Source of the DNA: Enterocloster aldenensis
Lineage (GTDB): Bacteria; Bacillota; Clostridia; Lachnospirales; Lachnospiraceae
Direction: 5' to 3'
DNA length: 64,000 nucleotides
NCBI RefSeq assembly: GCF_003434055.1
Contig: NZ_QVEX01000009.1
Span: 1 to 64,000, forward strand
Part shown: one piece after another, positions 51,094 through 63,725 of the stretch
How the letters are laid out: every line of letters begins with the position of its first letter
Position numbering within the stretch: position 1 is the stretch's first letter
Made by a program: the position numbers and the translations under genes
Notes under the pieces: model-generated
Told to the model about the DNA's origin: nothing
Database searches by the model: none
The model's input: only the letters and a program-made list of their open reading frames with translations

Positions 51094-51206
51094 CCTAGAG
51101 CGTGTCTGAAAATTGCTTTCCGCCAGATGTGCGTCCTTCATTTGGCCCAAATTTGCCACATACCGGGACACACAGCGGATGGAAAGCAATTATTAAACAC
51201 ACCCTG
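51094..51206. repeat. MITE-like palindromic element, copy 2 (113 bp)
   Basis: The left end CTAGAGCGTGTCTGAAAATT and following GCTTTCCG match the left end of the element at 1573. The right end, read on the minus strand, starts CCAGGGTGTGTTTAATAATT. The middle, with TTTGGCCCAAATTTG, is shorter than in copy 1. It lies just upstream of the TlpA-like gene. The remaining gap 51037-51448 holds hairpins (51284-51322 and one at 51369-51403) and no gene. Confidence 0.75.
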
Positions 51207-51283
51207 GTTTCAGTATCCAGTATCATGATTTACAATCTGCAGTGACAAAAAAAGCTCGGCTGTCCGGGCTTCCCTAAAATAAT

Positions 51284-51322
51284 AAATCCAGGCAATGGCT
51301 TTCATACCATTACCTGGAATTT
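51284..51322 (-). terminator. Probable terminator of the V-ATPase operon
   Basis: AAATCCAGG and AATGG pair with CCATT and CCTGGAATTT in a long stem downstream of subunit D. On the minus strand T-rich DNA follows. Confidence 0.5.
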
Positions 51323-51448
51323 ACTCTATCATATTTATTATCTTCTGTCCACCCGGCATTGCGGGGGTTTTTATGAAAGTTTTATTAACCTTTCATAAAA
51401 CCGTCACTGAGCCTTATGGCTGATACTCCGGTACGGATTGCATACCGG

Positions 51449-52132
51449 TCATACCTCATCCACCACAGGGACCACTTCCCTCTCGCTGTAGTGGTGGGCT
51501 TCTTCGAGCATCATATCCTTAACCTTCATAAGCCTTGTCTGGGAACTGCGCTCATTTTCATCCAGCTTCATGGTGATGTAGCGGATATTCTGCTGGGTCT
51601 GGGGAATCATCACATGCTCCAGGGCATTTACACGGCGGCGGGTCTTTTCAATCTCCGCTGCCATGAGCTGGCAGGACTTTTCACACTCGGCCAGGCGCAG
51701 CATATCCGGCAGAAGGTCTGCCAGGCTTTTCACCGCATCATCCAGATCGCTGGAGGTAAAGGCAAATCCATAGGAATAGATATCATTGGGGTCCGAAGTC
51801 CTGGTCTTATACTTGAACACAGGAATCTCCACGCTCATCACATTCCTTGTCTCGGATTCCAGATAAACCTCCTGCTTGGGAGCCATCAGGGCCACATTCA
51901 GGGCTTCGTCTGTCATGCCGGAGCGGGCCAGCACAAAATTCTGGTTGGCCGCCGCAATGCCTGCCTCTACCTTTTCACGAAGAGCTTTGTTCTCACGCAC
52001 CAGGTCCAGGAACTGACGCATCAATTCATCCCGCTTATCCTTAAGGAGCTTGTGTCCCCTGATTGCCGTCGCCAGCTTTTTCTTGAGACGGGTAAGCTCC
52101 ATACGGGTGGGATTCACATGTTTTGCACCCAT
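51449..52132 (-). CDS. atpD: V-type ATPase subunit D
   Basis: The protein has 227 residues. NPTRMELTRLKKKLATAIRGHKLLKDKRDELMR is the family N-terminal signature (positions about 7-40), followed by long coiled-coil helices and a central beta loop. It forms the rotor stalk inside the A3B3 head. It is the last gene of the operon, 29 bases after subunit B. Confidence 0.95.
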   Translation of the reverse strand: MGAKHVNPTRMELTRLKKKLATAIRGHKLLKDKRDELMRQFLDLVRENKALREKVEAGIAAANQNFVLARSGMTDEALNVALMAPKQEVYLESETRNVMSVEIPVFKYKTRTSDPNDIYSYGFAFTSSDLDDAVKSLADLLPDMLRLAECEKSCQLMAAEIEKTRRRVNALEHVMIPQTQQNIRYITMKLDENERSSQTRLMKVKDMMLEEAHHYSEREVVPVVDEV

Positions 52133-52161
52133 GTTATGTCAACTTCCTTTCTGACTGCTGG

Positions 52162-53535
52162 TTATTTTGCATCATAGTAAAGGTCAAGGAATTTGTCCTT
52201 GATACGTTTCAGCTCGCTCCTTGGAAGGATGCGCAGCAGCTTCCAGCCGATTTCCATGGTTTCCTCAATGTCACGGTCAGCATAGTAGCCCTGGGATACG
52301 TATTCTTTTTCAAACTCATCTGCAAACTTGGCATACAGCTTATCCATGTCAGTCAGGGCTGCCTCGCCAAGGATTACCATCAGTTCCTTTGCATCCTTAC
52401 CACGGGCATAGGCTGCAAACAGCTGGTTCATGACATCGGCATGGTCCGCCCTTGTCTTGCCTTCGCCGATACCCTTATCCTTCAGACGTGAAAGGGATGG
52501 AAGCACGTCGATTGGCGGTGTTACGTTCTTGCGGTATAAGTCACGGCTCAGGATGATCTGTCCCTCGGTAATGTATCCCGTAAGGTCAGGAATCGGATGG
52601 GTCTTGTCATCCTCAGGCATGGTAAGGATAGGAATCATGGTGATGGAACCGCTCTTGCCCTTCTGGCGTCCGGCTCTCTCATACAGGGAAGCCAGGTCGG
52701 TGTACATATATCCGGGATAACCGCGGCGCCCGGGAACTTCCTTACGCGCAGCGGAAATCTCACGAAGGGAATCTGCATAGTTGGTAATATCGGTCAGGAT
52801 AACCAGCACGTGCATATTCTTCTCAAATGCCAGGTATTCTGCCGCGGTCAGCGCCATACGCGGTGTTGCAATACGCTCAACCGCAGGGTCATTGGCCAGG
52901 TTGATGAACATGACGCTTCTGTCAATGGCACCTGTTTCACGGAAGCTCTCCATAAAGAAGTTTGCCTCCTCAAAGGTGATACCCATGGCCGCGAATACAA
53001 CGGCGAAAGGCTCACTGGTACCGCGCACCTTTGCCTGACGCGCAATCTGTGCGGCCAGGTTGGCGTGGGGCAGACCGGATGCGGAGAAGATAGGAAGCTT
53101 CTGTCCGCGGACCAATGTATTCAGTCCATCTATGGCAGAGACGCCGGTCTGGATAAACTCCTCAGGATAGCTTCTGGCTGCCGGATTCATGGGAAGGCCG
53201 TTGATATCCATACGCTTTTCAGGCAGGATGTCGGGGCCGCCGTCAATGGGCTTGCCCATGCCGTCAAACATACGGCTGAGCATATCCTCGGACACGCCCA
53301 GTTCCATGGTACGGCCTAAGAAACGCACCTTGCTGGAATCCAGGTTGATACCGGTAGCCGCCTCATACAGCTGCACCATGGCGTTGCCGCCGTCTATCTC
53401 CAGGACCTTGCAGCGGCGTTTCTCGCCGTTTGCCAGTTCAATCTCACCCATCTCGTCATAGGTTACACCCTGTACGCCGCGGACCAGCATGATAGGACCT
53501 GCTACCTCTTCAATTGTTCTATATTCCTTGGGCAT
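52162..53535 (-). CDS. atpB: V-type ATPase subunit B
   Basis: The protein has 457 residues, the non-catalytic head subunit. It has [51 protein letters not shown] and [17 protein letters not shown]. It lacks the GxxGxGKT loop, as expected. Its ATG overlaps the subunit A stop (TAATG). Confidence 0.96.
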   Translation of the reverse strand: MPKEYRTIEEVAGPIMLVRGVQGVTYDEMGEIELANGEKRRCKVLEIDGGNAMVQLYEAATGINLDSSKVRFLGRTMELGVSEDMLSRMFDGMGKPIDGGPDILPEKRMDINGLPMNPAARSYPEEFIQTGVSAIDGLNTLVRGQKLPIFSASGLPHANLAAQIARQAKVRGTSEPFAVVFAAMGITFEEANFFMESFRETGAIDRSVMFINLANDPAVERIATPRMALTAAEYLAFEKNMHVLVILTDITNYADSLREISAARKEVPGRRGYPGYMYTDLASLYERAGRQKGKSGSITMIPILTMPEDDKTHPIPDLTGYITEGQIILSRDLYRKNVTPPIDVLPSLSRLKDKGIGEGKTRADHADVMNQLFAAYARGKDAKELMVILGEAALTDMDKLYAKFADEFEKEYVSQGYYADRDIEETMEIGWKLLRILPRSELKRIKDKFLDLYYDAK

Positions 53536-55310
53536 TAGAAGTCCTCCTTTCTGCTCAGCTCATCGCTCAGTTCTGCTTCCAGCGTCTTGATCACATCTGC
53601 ATAAACGCTGTCAAGATCGGCTTCCTCGGTGTATTTGAAACGTCCGATAGCCTCACGCACCGGAAGGTTGACCAGACGCTCGATGTTCACGCCCTGGCTT
53701 AAGGCCTGGCCTGCTTTATCAAAATATGCCATCATAAGCATCATCATCATGTGCTGCTTCTTCAGGGATGTAAAGGTATCAATCTCATGGAACGCGTTCT
53801 GGTGCAGGAAGTCCTCACGGATGGAACGGGCTGCCTCCAGTTTCAGGCGGTCAGGCGCGGACAGGGCGTCCATACCGACCAGCTGTACGATTTCATTTAA
53901 CTCAGACTCTTCCTGGAGCAGGCGCATGAGACGGGCGCGAAGCTCGGTCCAGTCGCTTTCCACCTCTGCGTTGAACCATTTTTCCATGGTGTCCACGTAC
54001 AGGGAATAGCTGGTCAGCCAGTTAATGGCCGGGAAATGTCTCTTGTATGCCAGGTCGGCGTCCAGGCTCCAGAATACCTTAACGATACGCAGGGTTGCCT
54101 GTGTGACCGGCTCGGAAATATCGCCGCCTGCAGGGGATACTGCGCCGATTACGGAAAGCGCGCCCTCGCGGTTATCCTTGCCCAGGGAAATCACGCGTCC
54201 CGCACGCTCATAGAACTGTGCCAGACGGGAACCCAGGTATGCGGGGTAACCTTCCTCACCAGGCATTTCCTCCAGACGTCCCGACATCTCACGCAGTGCC
54301 TCCGCCCAACGGGATGTGGAGTCTGCCATCAGGGCCACGGAATAACCCATGTCACGGAAATACTCGGCAATGGTGATACCCGTATAGATGGATGCCTCAC
54401 GTGCAGCAACCGGCATATCCGAGGTATTGGCAATCAGGACCGTACGTTCCATCAGGGACTTGCCTGTCTTTGGATCCTTCAGTTCCGGGAACTCGTTCAG
54501 AACATCCGTCATCTCGTTGCCGCGCTCGCCGCAGCCAATGTAAACCACGATATCCGCATCAGCCCACTTGGCAAGCTGGTGCTGTACAACCGTCTTGCCT
54601 GAACCGAATGGTCCGGGAACAGCCGCAACACCGCCCTTTGCGATAGGGAACAGACAGTCGATGACCCTCTGTCCTGTTACAAGGGGCATGTCAGGGGACA
54701 GCTTCCTCTGGTAAGGACGGCCCTTACGTACCGGCCATTTCTGCATCAGGCCAACGGGATGCTCCTGTCCCTTCTCATCGGTCACCACAGCAACCGTATC
54801 CGTTACCGTGTACTCGCCGCCGCTGATATAGGTCAGGGTGCCTTCGATGCCGACAGGAATCATGATCCTCTGCCGTACCACATCCGTCTCCTGTACCGTA
54901 CCGATGATATCGCCGCTGCCCACCTTGTCGCCCACATTGACTGAAGGCACAAAGGTCCACTTCTTCTCACGCTTCAGGGAGGGAACCTCCACTCCGCGGT
55001 TCAACAGGTTTCCGCCTGTCTTCTCCATGATTGCATCCAGGGGACGCTGGATACCGTCATATATACTTCCAATCAGGCCAGGCCCCAGCTCAACGCTCAT
55101 GGGTACGCCTGTGGATTCCACAGGCTCCCCTGGTCCCAGTCCGGAGGTTTCCTCATAAACCTGGACCGAAGCCTTGTCGCCATGAATCTCTATGATTTCA
55201 CCAATCAAACGCTGGTCGCTAACGCGTACAACGTCGAACATGTTGGCGTCGCGCATGCCCTCTGCGATAACCAGGGGACCTGCCACTTTTTTGATTACGC
55301 CTTTGCTCAT
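53535..55310 (-). CDS. atpA: V-type ATPase catalytic subunit A
   Basis: The protein has 591 residues. The P-loop GPFGSGKT is at 233-240, with GCGERGNEM (catalytic Glu region) and [11 protein letters not shown] after it. The non-homologous insert of V/A-type A subunits lies at about 110-200. It hydrolyses or makes ATP with subunit B. The ATG at 55310 follows AAGGCGAGGAGGTAAAAG-type sequence (GAGGAGGTAAAAG). Confidence 0.97.
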   Translation of the reverse strand: MSKGVIKKVAGPLVIAEGMRDANMFDVVRVSDQRLIGEIIEIHGDKASVQVYEETSGLGPGEPVESTGVPMSVELGPGLIGSIYDGIQRPLDAIMEKTGGNLLNRGVEVPSLKREKKWTFVPSVNVGDKVGSGDIIGTVQETDVVRQRIMIPVGIEGTLTYISGGEYTVTDTVAVVTDEKGQEHPVGLMQKWPVRKGRPYQRKLSPDMPLVTGQRVIDCLFPIAKGGVAAVPGPFGSGKTVVQHQLAKWADADIVVYIGCGERGNEMTDVLNEFPELKDPKTGKSLMERTVLIANTSDMPVAAREASIYTGITIAEYFRDMGYSVALMADSTSRWAEALREMSGRLEEMPGEEGYPAYLGSRLAQFYERAGRVISLGKDNREGALSVIGAVSPAGGDISEPVTQATLRIVKVFWSLDADLAYKRHFPAINWLTSYSLYVDTMEKWFNAEVESDWTELRARLMRLLQEESELNEIVQLVGMDALSAPDRLKLEAARSIREDFLHQNAFHEIDTFTSLKKQHMMMMLMMAYFDKAGQALSQGVNIERLVNLPVREAIGRFKYTEEADLDSVYADVIKTLEAELSDELSRKEDF

Positions 55311-55355
55311 CTTTTACCTCCTCGTCAAGAGCACCAGACACCCGTCAATGGGGCG

Positions 55356-55676
55356 CTACTGCCCGTTAAATATTATATCAGAGCCAACTGCCTGCTCTAC
55401 TGACTTCTTCACTGCCATGATTCCCCTGCCCGTGTTGCCGGACACGCCTGGAATCAGTATGATGGCCGGAAGGTCAGCTTCACGGAAGCGGTCAATCTCC
55501 GGTTCAACCTGGGCTGCCAGGGCTTCCGTGATATAAATCACGGCATACCCGCTTTCTCCCAGTTCCCTTAATTTCTTTCCTGCCACCACCGGGTCTGTCA
55601 GGGGAAATGGTTCCAGACCCAGGGCTGCGAAACCGTAGATACTGTCCCGGTCGCCCATCACTGCAATCTTATACAT
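55356..55676 (-). CDS. atpF: V-type ATPase subunit F
   Basis: The protein has 106 residues. MYKIAVMGDRDSIYGFAALG is the usual start, and the DLPAIILIPGVSGNTG segment fits the CheY-like fold of subunit F, which sits on the central stalk. Its start overlaps the subunit C stop by eight bases. Confidence 0.94.
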   Translation of the reverse strand: MYKIAVMGDRDSIYGFAALGLEPFPLTDPVVAGKKLRELGESGYAVIYITEALAAQVEPEIDRFREADLPAIILIPGVSGNTGRGIMAVKKSVEQAVGSDIIFNGQ

Positions 55677-56649
55677 ACATCTCCCTTACCCTTTCCCGGA
55701 TGGACTCTTCGGGAAGATGGTTGAGTTTCCCGGAAAGTACGATCCGAACTGACTTGATTTCGTTCTCACGCGCCAGAATATAAGCTGCCAGCGGCCCAAG
55801 CCCAAAGGGACTGTACTGCTGAGGCTTAATCTTGCGGATCATCAGATTGTCGCACCACCGTTCAAAGGCTGAAGGTGAGCGGCGAAGTTCCTCTACCGCG
55901 TCTGCATAGGTGGTGGATTCCAGGTAAATGCCGATGGCATCCACTCCTTCTATGGCCGCCTGGGCCAGGCGTGTTATATCCAAGGTATCACAAGGCGCCA
56001 GCGCCTGTTCCAAAAATGCCCTGTCCTTACCGGTACGGGATGCCCGCACCGCTGTCTTTATATCTGCCGCTGCCACTGTCAGCTCCGCATAAAGCTTCAG
56101 GAACTCATTGCCGGATGATTTACCGGCATGATAAATCGCATCCAGGGCCGCTTTGTCAATGATGATGTCGCAAAGCTGTCCGTCCTGGGTGTGCAGAAGC
56201 GCCTTATACGCCTCCTCCGCCGGTCCCCTCATGGGTTCCGGAAGATTCTGGAATTCCCGGTTCTGTATGGAGTCGCGTATCAGCTTCACATCCACGGAGC
56301 CCTGGTCAATGAAAATCCCCGGATAGTCATGGCCGGTGCGTTCCGCCTTGACCGCCTCCTTGATGGCTGCCTTCAGGTTGTGGTAATCGTTGCCGTACAG
56401 GAACACGTCGAATACGGACACATCCTCCACCAGTTCTGAAATCAATCCCCAGGTTTTTTCCCGCTCCAGGGCCAGAAGCGCCTCAGCACTTGCAGTGCTG
56501 TCGTCGCCCCAGCCTTTTTCCATGAGAAGCTGGATACACTCATCGTAGTCTTTTGCAGCTGTCAGCTGATCTAAAAATGCGCCGGATAGCAGGGACAATT
56601 CTTTGGAACGGATACGGGCTACTGCATAAACATATTGTTTGTCTGCCAT
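55669..56649 (-). CDS. atpC: V-type ATPase subunit C
   Basis: The protein has 326 residues, largely helical with three similar repeats. It has YVYAVARIRSKELSLLSGAFLDQL and PFGLGPLAAYILARENEIKSVRIVL, the family end motif. It joins the central stalk to the membrane ring. The spacing to subunit E is 17 bases. Confidence 0.94.
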   Translation of the reverse strand: MADKQYVYAVARIRSKELSLLSGAFLDQLTAAKDYDECIQLLMEKGWGDDSTASAEALLALEREKTWGLISELVEDVSVFDVFLYGNDYHNLKAAIKEAVKAERTGHDYPGIFIDQGSVDVKLIRDSIQNREFQNLPEPMRGPAEEAYKALLHTQDGQLCDIIIDKAALDAIYHAGKSSGNEFLKLYAELTVAAADIKTAVRASRTGKDRAFLEQALAPCDTLDITRLAQAAIEGVDAIGIYLESTTYADAVEELRRSPSAFERWCDNLMIRKIKPQQYSPFGLGPLAAYILARENEIKSVRIVLSGKLNHLPEESIRERVREMYV

Positions 56650-56666
56650 TTAAATCGTTCCTCCGT

Positions 56667-57260
56667 TCATGAAAAAAGAATTTCCTGCACCTTATCCTGC
56701 AATAATTCGTGGGCTGAATCAAAGATTGCGTTGATGGAGCAGTTCTCCTCGATCCCGCCGTAGGTCAGCACAAATCCGGCATCAATATCCCTGGTGTCCT
56801 TGGAAATGTGCAGGGCCGCGTCCTTATCCTTTAACGCTGCATTAAGTCTGTCCTCAAATCCTTCCGGAACCCGGGCAAGGTCTTTTGCTGAAAACAGAAG
56901 CTCGCCCTTACCGTTCTGTGCGGATTTGACAGCCAGTTTAAGAATCATGTCAAAGTAGGCATCCGTATCCATTCCCTTAAGTTCTGCTTTCGCCTTCTCA
57001 ATGGTGTCGCCAATCAGCTTCTGCTTCTCGGCCAGGATACTTCCGCGTTTCTTAAGGTCGGCAGCGGACTGCCCCCTTTCCAGGATGTTGGCAACGGACT
57101 GCCTGGAACGCCTTTCAATGTCGGCGCACTCGCTTTCCGCTTCCTTACGGGCAGCTGCCAGGACCTTATCTGCCTCATCCCTGGCCCCTGCCAGGGTGCG
57201 GGCTGCCGCTTCCTGGGATTCTTCTTTTATCTGGCTGATGATTTTATCTAATCCCGCCAT
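56667..57260 (-). CDS. atpE: V-type ATPase subunit E
   Basis: The protein has 197 residues. The N-terminal 110 form a coiled coil rich in Ala, Glu and Lys; the C-terminal domain has the GGIEENCSINAIFD segment. It makes the peripheral stalk with the H/G subunit. RBS AAAGGAGAACATGGC region precedes the ATG. Confidence 0.92.
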   Translation of the reverse strand: MAGLDKIISQIKEESQEAAARTLAGARDEADKVLAAARKEAESECADIERRSRQSVANILERGQSAADLKKRGSILAEKQKLIGDTIEKAKAELKGMDTDAYFDMILKLAVKSAQNGKGELLFSAKDLARVPEGFEDRLNAALKDKDAALHISKDTRDIDAGFVLTYGGIEENCSINAIFDSAHELLQDKVQEILFS

Positions 57261-57305
57261 GCCATGTTCTCCTTTCCTGATTCTCTCCTGATATCCGTAC
57301 GCTGC

Positions 57306-59806
<2,501 letters not shown>

Positions 59807-59820
59807 CCCTAAGCGCCTCC

Positions 59821-59890
59821 TTCCTTACCTTTCCACGATGGCTTTTATCGTGGAACTTCCTTACCTTTCCACGATTTTTACCGTGGACTC
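59821..59890. repeat. Two tandem hairpin units between subunits H and I
   Basis: TTCCTTACCTTTCCACGAT is repeated at 59821 and 59857, and each is followed by a complementary arm (ATCGTGG, then CCGTGG). Two small hairpins are therefore in the leader of subunit I and may tune its expression or mRNA stability. Confidence 0.6.
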
Positions 59891-59893
59891 ACC

Positions 59894-60202
59894 TTACAGC
59901 AGTTCCGATAAGATAACCTTGACTGCCTGATCCTGTTTCGCGGCCACGGCGCTGCGCAGATTTTCCAATTCCTTTACTTCCTCTGCCTGCGCAGCCTGCA
60001 TCATCTGCTCACCTTGAGCCTTTGCGTCTTCTTCGGCCCGCGCCGCAGCTTCCCTGGCAGCACTTGTCATGTCTGCCTTTAACTGCACGCCCTGGGCCTT
60101 TGCCTCCGCCACAATTGCTTCCGCCTGTTTTACCGCGTCCTTTTCAGCTGCTTCGGCAGCTGCCTCTGCCTGCCGGATCGCATCAATTGTCTCCTGGGCC
60201 AA
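59894..60202 (-). CDS. V-type ATPase subunit G/H (peripheral stalk coiled coil)
   Basis: The protein has 102 residues from a TTG at 60202, seven bases after AAAGGGGGA. It is almost wholly Ala/Glu/Gln/Lys heptad-like coiled coil (AAEAAEKDAVKQAEAIVAEA and similar), then AAKQDQAVKVILSEL, the usual end of this subunit. It pairs with subunit E in the stalk. It is the first gene of the operon. Confidence 0.85.
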   Translation of the reverse strand: MAQETIDAIRQAEAAAEAAEKDAVKQAEAIVAEAKAQGVQLKADMTSAAREAAARAEEDAKAQGEQMMQAAQAEEVKELENLRSAVAAKQDQAVKVILSELL

Positions 60203-60374
60203 TCCAAATCCCCCTTTCCTTCCCGGAATTCCTCCATGCTTATCTCCGGTATATGTAAATAGTCTGTGCAGATAAGCCTGTAGGAATACTATGGCAAATA
60301 CGTTTCAACTATAAAATGACAAGTTAATAGTATTTGTCCACACCTTTCCTATTATTTTTGTACAATATGAATAG

Positions 60375-60403
60375 ATTATAACCCATGACTAAAAAATTAT
60401 CAA
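60375..60403 (-). promoter_or_regulatory. Near-consensus promoter of the V-ATPase operon
   Basis: On the minus strand TTGATA and a perfect TATAAT are spaced by exactly 17 bases, about 170 bases before the first start codon. The 460-base gap 60203-60663 is AT-rich; besides this promoter and the hairpin at 60551 I see no gene. Confidence 0.75.
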
Positions 60404-60550
60404 TCCACTTTCTTACTTTTTCATGAAAAATTTTTAGGATTTCTAAAAAATTTTGTATATCGTACAAAAAACGTCAAAAGACTTCCATATTCCTACCCAT
60501 TCTGCACCTTCCGAATTGTTATGAAAATAACAATTCCTTATACCAAAATA

Positions 60551-60591
60551 GGCTGCAGGTCAAAGGGGCGGTTGACCTCTCTGCTGCAGCC
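60551..60591 (-). terminator. Hairpin after the RND pump gene
   Basis: GGCTGCAG pairs with CTGCAGCC, and an inner GGTCAA/TTGACC stem lies within. On the minus strand a short TATTTT follows. It is about 70 bases downstream of the RND stop codon. Confidence 0.6.
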
Positions 60592-60663
60592 ACATTTGTT
60601 CTTATGATACCACTATTTTTCAGTTTTGCAAATAGTAAATTTTTAACATCTTCTTAACGCCAT

Positions 60664-63600
60664 TTAATCTGATATAATCACCCGTTTCTTCCCGCCGCCG
60701 TTCATCAGGCTGTAATATGCAGGAAGCATCAGCAGGGACAATATGGTGGAAGCGGTCAGGCCGCCGATGTTAACAAGCGCAAGTCCCTGGGTTGTGGAAC
60801 CGCTGTCCCCCAAAGCCAGCGCCATGGGCACCATGGCCACCACCGTGGTCAGGGTGGTCATGAGGATAGGCCTCAGACGGGTGGCTCCTGCTTCCACAAG
60901 GGCCGTATTCAGGTCCATCTCCCTCCTGTACTGGTTCACCGTATCCACATAAAGGATACCGTTGTTAACAACCGTACCTACCAGCATCAAAAAGCCCAAA
61001 AGCGATGTCATGCTGATGGCGCTGTCCGCCAGCCACAGAAGGCCGAAGGCGCCTATGAGGCAGAACGGGATGGTGGTCATGACCATGATGGAGAACTTGG
61101 GTGACTCAAACTGGGCCGCCATGACTACGAATACAAGGAAGATTGCCAGTCCAATGGCCTGGAACAGCGCACTGAACTCAGTTGCCATGGATTCTTCCTG
61201 GGCATTCTGGGCAATGGACACCGTGCCGCCTACATTGGGTTTTACCACTTCGTCCATCAGCTGGGTCTTTGTATTCTTATTGGAGTTCTCCGTGTAGATG
61301 CCGCTCACCGTCACACGGTACTGTTTATCCTGCCTTGTAATGGATGCCGGGCTGTCCGCGAAACGGATATCCGCCACATCTGTCAGGGCCACGGACCTGC
61401 CGCTTGGGGTCTGGAGCGTAACACTTTCCACCTGGTCCAGGGAACGGTAACGGTCCTTGGGATACTCCACCTTAACATCAATATCGTCGCCGTTGATGTT
61501 CATGGTAGTTGGGGTCACGCCGCTTAACATATTGTTGAGGGTACCGCCGATCTGCGCCGGCGACAGGCCTGCCGCCCTGGCTTTGATGGGGTTCACCGTA
61601 ACTTTTACAACGGAAGCCGCGTTCTCCAGGGATGAATGCACCTTGGTCAGTTCAGGCCGCTGGCTCAGCTTCTGGGCAATGTCATCGCTGACCGCTTTCA
61701 GGTCATCGTAGTTGGTGCTCTGAAGTTCAACCGTATAATCACTCTCAGAGCCCATCATGGCGCTTACCTGGGAGTAGGCCTCAACCGTTATGTTGGTATC
61801 GGAGATGCCTGCCAGCTGCTGTTTCCACAGCTTGACAACCTCATCCGTTTCCATCTTCCTGTCCTTTTTAAGATACACGGTTATATTGGGGTCGGAACTC
61901 ATGCTAAGGCCTGAGCTTCCTGCCATGGTGAAGTAGGATTCCACATCAGGCTGCTGGGAAATGATTCCTTCCACCTGCTTCATGATCCCATCCACCTTGT
62001 CAATCTCCATGCCCGGCTTAACTTCCGCCGTGATGGTGATTTGGCCCTGGTCATCCTCAGCCATAAGCTCCATCCTCAGGAATCTGGCAAGGAAGAATGA
62101 GAATAACAGCAGCAGTACGGATGCCAGCATGACAAGGCCGCGCTTTTTAAGAAGGCTTCTCATGATGGTCCGGTAAGCTTCCTGCATTTTTTCAACCGGC
62201 CTTGATAACGGCGCTGTCTTCTTCTCAATTGGTTTGTATATCATGTAACATAAGGGCACTACCGTAATAGCGGATATCAGGGAGGCCGTCATACAGAATA
62301 CGATGGTAAAGCCCAGGGGCCGGAACATCATGCCTGTCATGCCGCCCAGCATGGCCAGGGGCAGGAACACCACGCAGGTGGTCAGCGTGGAGCCGATGAC
62401 CGACTGGTACACAACCCCGGTTCCGTTGAGCGCTGCCTTTGAAAATTCCCTGAAGCCCGTATCATCCGTGGCCCTGAAGCAGCTCTCCAGCACAACCGTG
62501 GAGTTATCCACCATCATACCCACGCCCAACACCAGGGCGCTCAGGGTGATGACGTTCAGGCTGAAGCCCATGAGCTGCATGAGTATCAGGGAGGCCAGGA
62601 TAGACACAGGGATGGAACTTCCTACAATCAGCGAGGCCTTCAGGTCCCCGAAGAACAGCCATATGATGACCATGGAAATGATAACAGCCATAATCATGGT
62701 CTCAATTACAGAACTTAGGGAGGACATGATGGAGTCCTTATCATCATTTACCACTGTAATCTGAAGAGTGGGATCCAGCTTTGTAAGCTGGTCCACCACC
62801 TTGCTCACATCCTTTGACACGGTAAGGGTGGCCGCATCCTGCTGCTTACTGATGGTCAGGGCCACGATATCTTCCGGCACCCCGTTCTCCGCCTTGTAAC
62901 GTGCAATACTCTCAATGTCGTCCGCGCCCATGTATATGTTGGCCACGTCGCTTAAATATACGGTCTGGCTGCCATTCACCGTAAGGGGGATGTCATTGAG
63001 GCTTTCCATGGTCTCAAAGGGCTGCTCCGTGGACACGGCCAGCTTCTGGTCGCCCACCTCCGTGTTGCCCGCGGGATATGTAAGGTCCGCGCCGGTGATA
63101 TCGCCTGCAATGGAGTTCATGGTAACGCCGTACTGCTTCAGCTTCTCAGGCAGCAGTTCCACCTTGATGTACTTCTGTACGCCGCCTGCAAGGGATACCT
63201 CTGCCACAGAGGACAGCTTCTCAAACTCAGGTACGATATTATTATTGACATAGTTATAAAGGTCATCGTCCTCGCCGTGGCTGACAGCCATGATTACATT
63301 CGGCTTTAAGCTGGTGTTCAGTTCCAGCATGATAGGGTCTTCCGCATCATCAGGAAGTTCCGTCTTTGCAAGGTCCATCTGCTTCTTAAGGTCATCATAG
63401 GCATCGTTCATATCCGTGCCGTAATCATACTTTAACATTACAATGGACATATTCTCTTTTGACTGTGAGGATATGGTATCCAGACCGCTTAGTGTACTGG
63501 CCCTGTCCTCAATGGGTTTTGTAACCAGCTCATTTACATCATCAGGGCTGGCTCCGGGATAGACAGTCATAACAATCATCATGGACATGTTCATATCCGG

Positions 63601-63711
63601 CATTAATTCCAACGGTGATTTCATCACAGAGGATAAGCCGAACACAATCAGGCACAGGATTGCAAGAACCGTACTGACCGGTCTTTTTAAGACGAGTTTC
63701 GTTAAGCCCAT
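60664..63711 (-). CDS. RND-family efflux transporter
   Basis: The protein has 1015 residues in the usual 12-helix arrangement with two large external loops. The proton-relay helix has GMMVDNSTVVLES, where the first relay Asp is kept and the second is Asn, common in Firmicute RND proteins. The N-terminus LTKLVLKRPVSTVLAIL and ELMPDMNMSMMIVMTVYPGASPDDV are typical. It should export small molecules such as bile salts or drugs together with a fusion protein. RBS GAAGGAGGCAGGAAA. It lies 14 bases after the fusion-protein gene. No outer-membrane partner is expected in a Gram-positive cell. Confidence 0.93.
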   Translation of the reverse strand: MGLTKLVLKRPVSTVLAILCLIVFGLSSVMKSPLELMPDMNMSMMIVMTVYPGASPDDVNELVTKPIEDRASTLSGLDTISSQSKENMSIVMLKYDYGTDMNDAYDDLKKQMDLAKTELPDDAEDPIMLELNTSLKPNVIMAVSHGEDDDLYNYVNNNIVPEFEKLSSVAEVSLAGGVQKYIKVELLPEKLKQYGVTMNSIAGDITGADLTYPAGNTEVGDQKLAVSTEQPFETMESLNDIPLTVNGSQTVYLSDVANIYMGADDIESIARYKAENGVPEDIVALTISKQQDAATLTVSKDVSKVVDQLTKLDPTLQITVVNDDKDSIMSSLSSVIETMIMAVIISMVIIWLFFGDLKASLIVGSSIPVSILASLILMQLMGFSLNVITLSALVLGVGMMVDNSTVVLESCFRATDDTGFREFSKAALNGTGVVYQSVIGSTLTTCVVFLPLAMLGGMTGMMFRPLGFTIVFCMTASLISAITVVPLCYMIYKPIEKKTAPLSRPVEKMQEAYRTIMRSLLKKRGLVMLASVLLLLFSFFLARFLRMELMAEDDQGQITITAEVKPGMEIDKVDGIMKQVEGIISQQPDVESYFTMAGSSGLSMSSDPNITVYLKKDRKMETDEVVKLWKQQLAGISDTNITVEAYSQVSAMMGSESDYTVELQSTNYDDLKAVSDDIAQKLSQRPELTKVHSSLENAASVVKVTVNPIKARAAGLSPAQIGGTLNNMLSGVTPTTMNINGDDIDVKVEYPKDRYRSLDQVESVTLQTPSGRSVALTDVADIRFADSPASITRQDKQYRVTVSGIYTENSNKNTKTQLMDEVVKPNVGGTVSIAQNAQEESMATEFSALFQAIGLAIFLVFVVMAAQFESPKFSIMVMTTIPFCLIGAFGLLWLADSAISMTSLLGFLMLVGTVVNNGILYVDTVNQYRREMDLNTALVEAGATRLRPILMTTLTTVVAMVPMALALGDSGSTTQGLALVNIGGLTASTILSLLMLPAYYSLMNGGGKKRVIISD

Positions 63712-63725
63712 TTTCCTGCCTCCTT

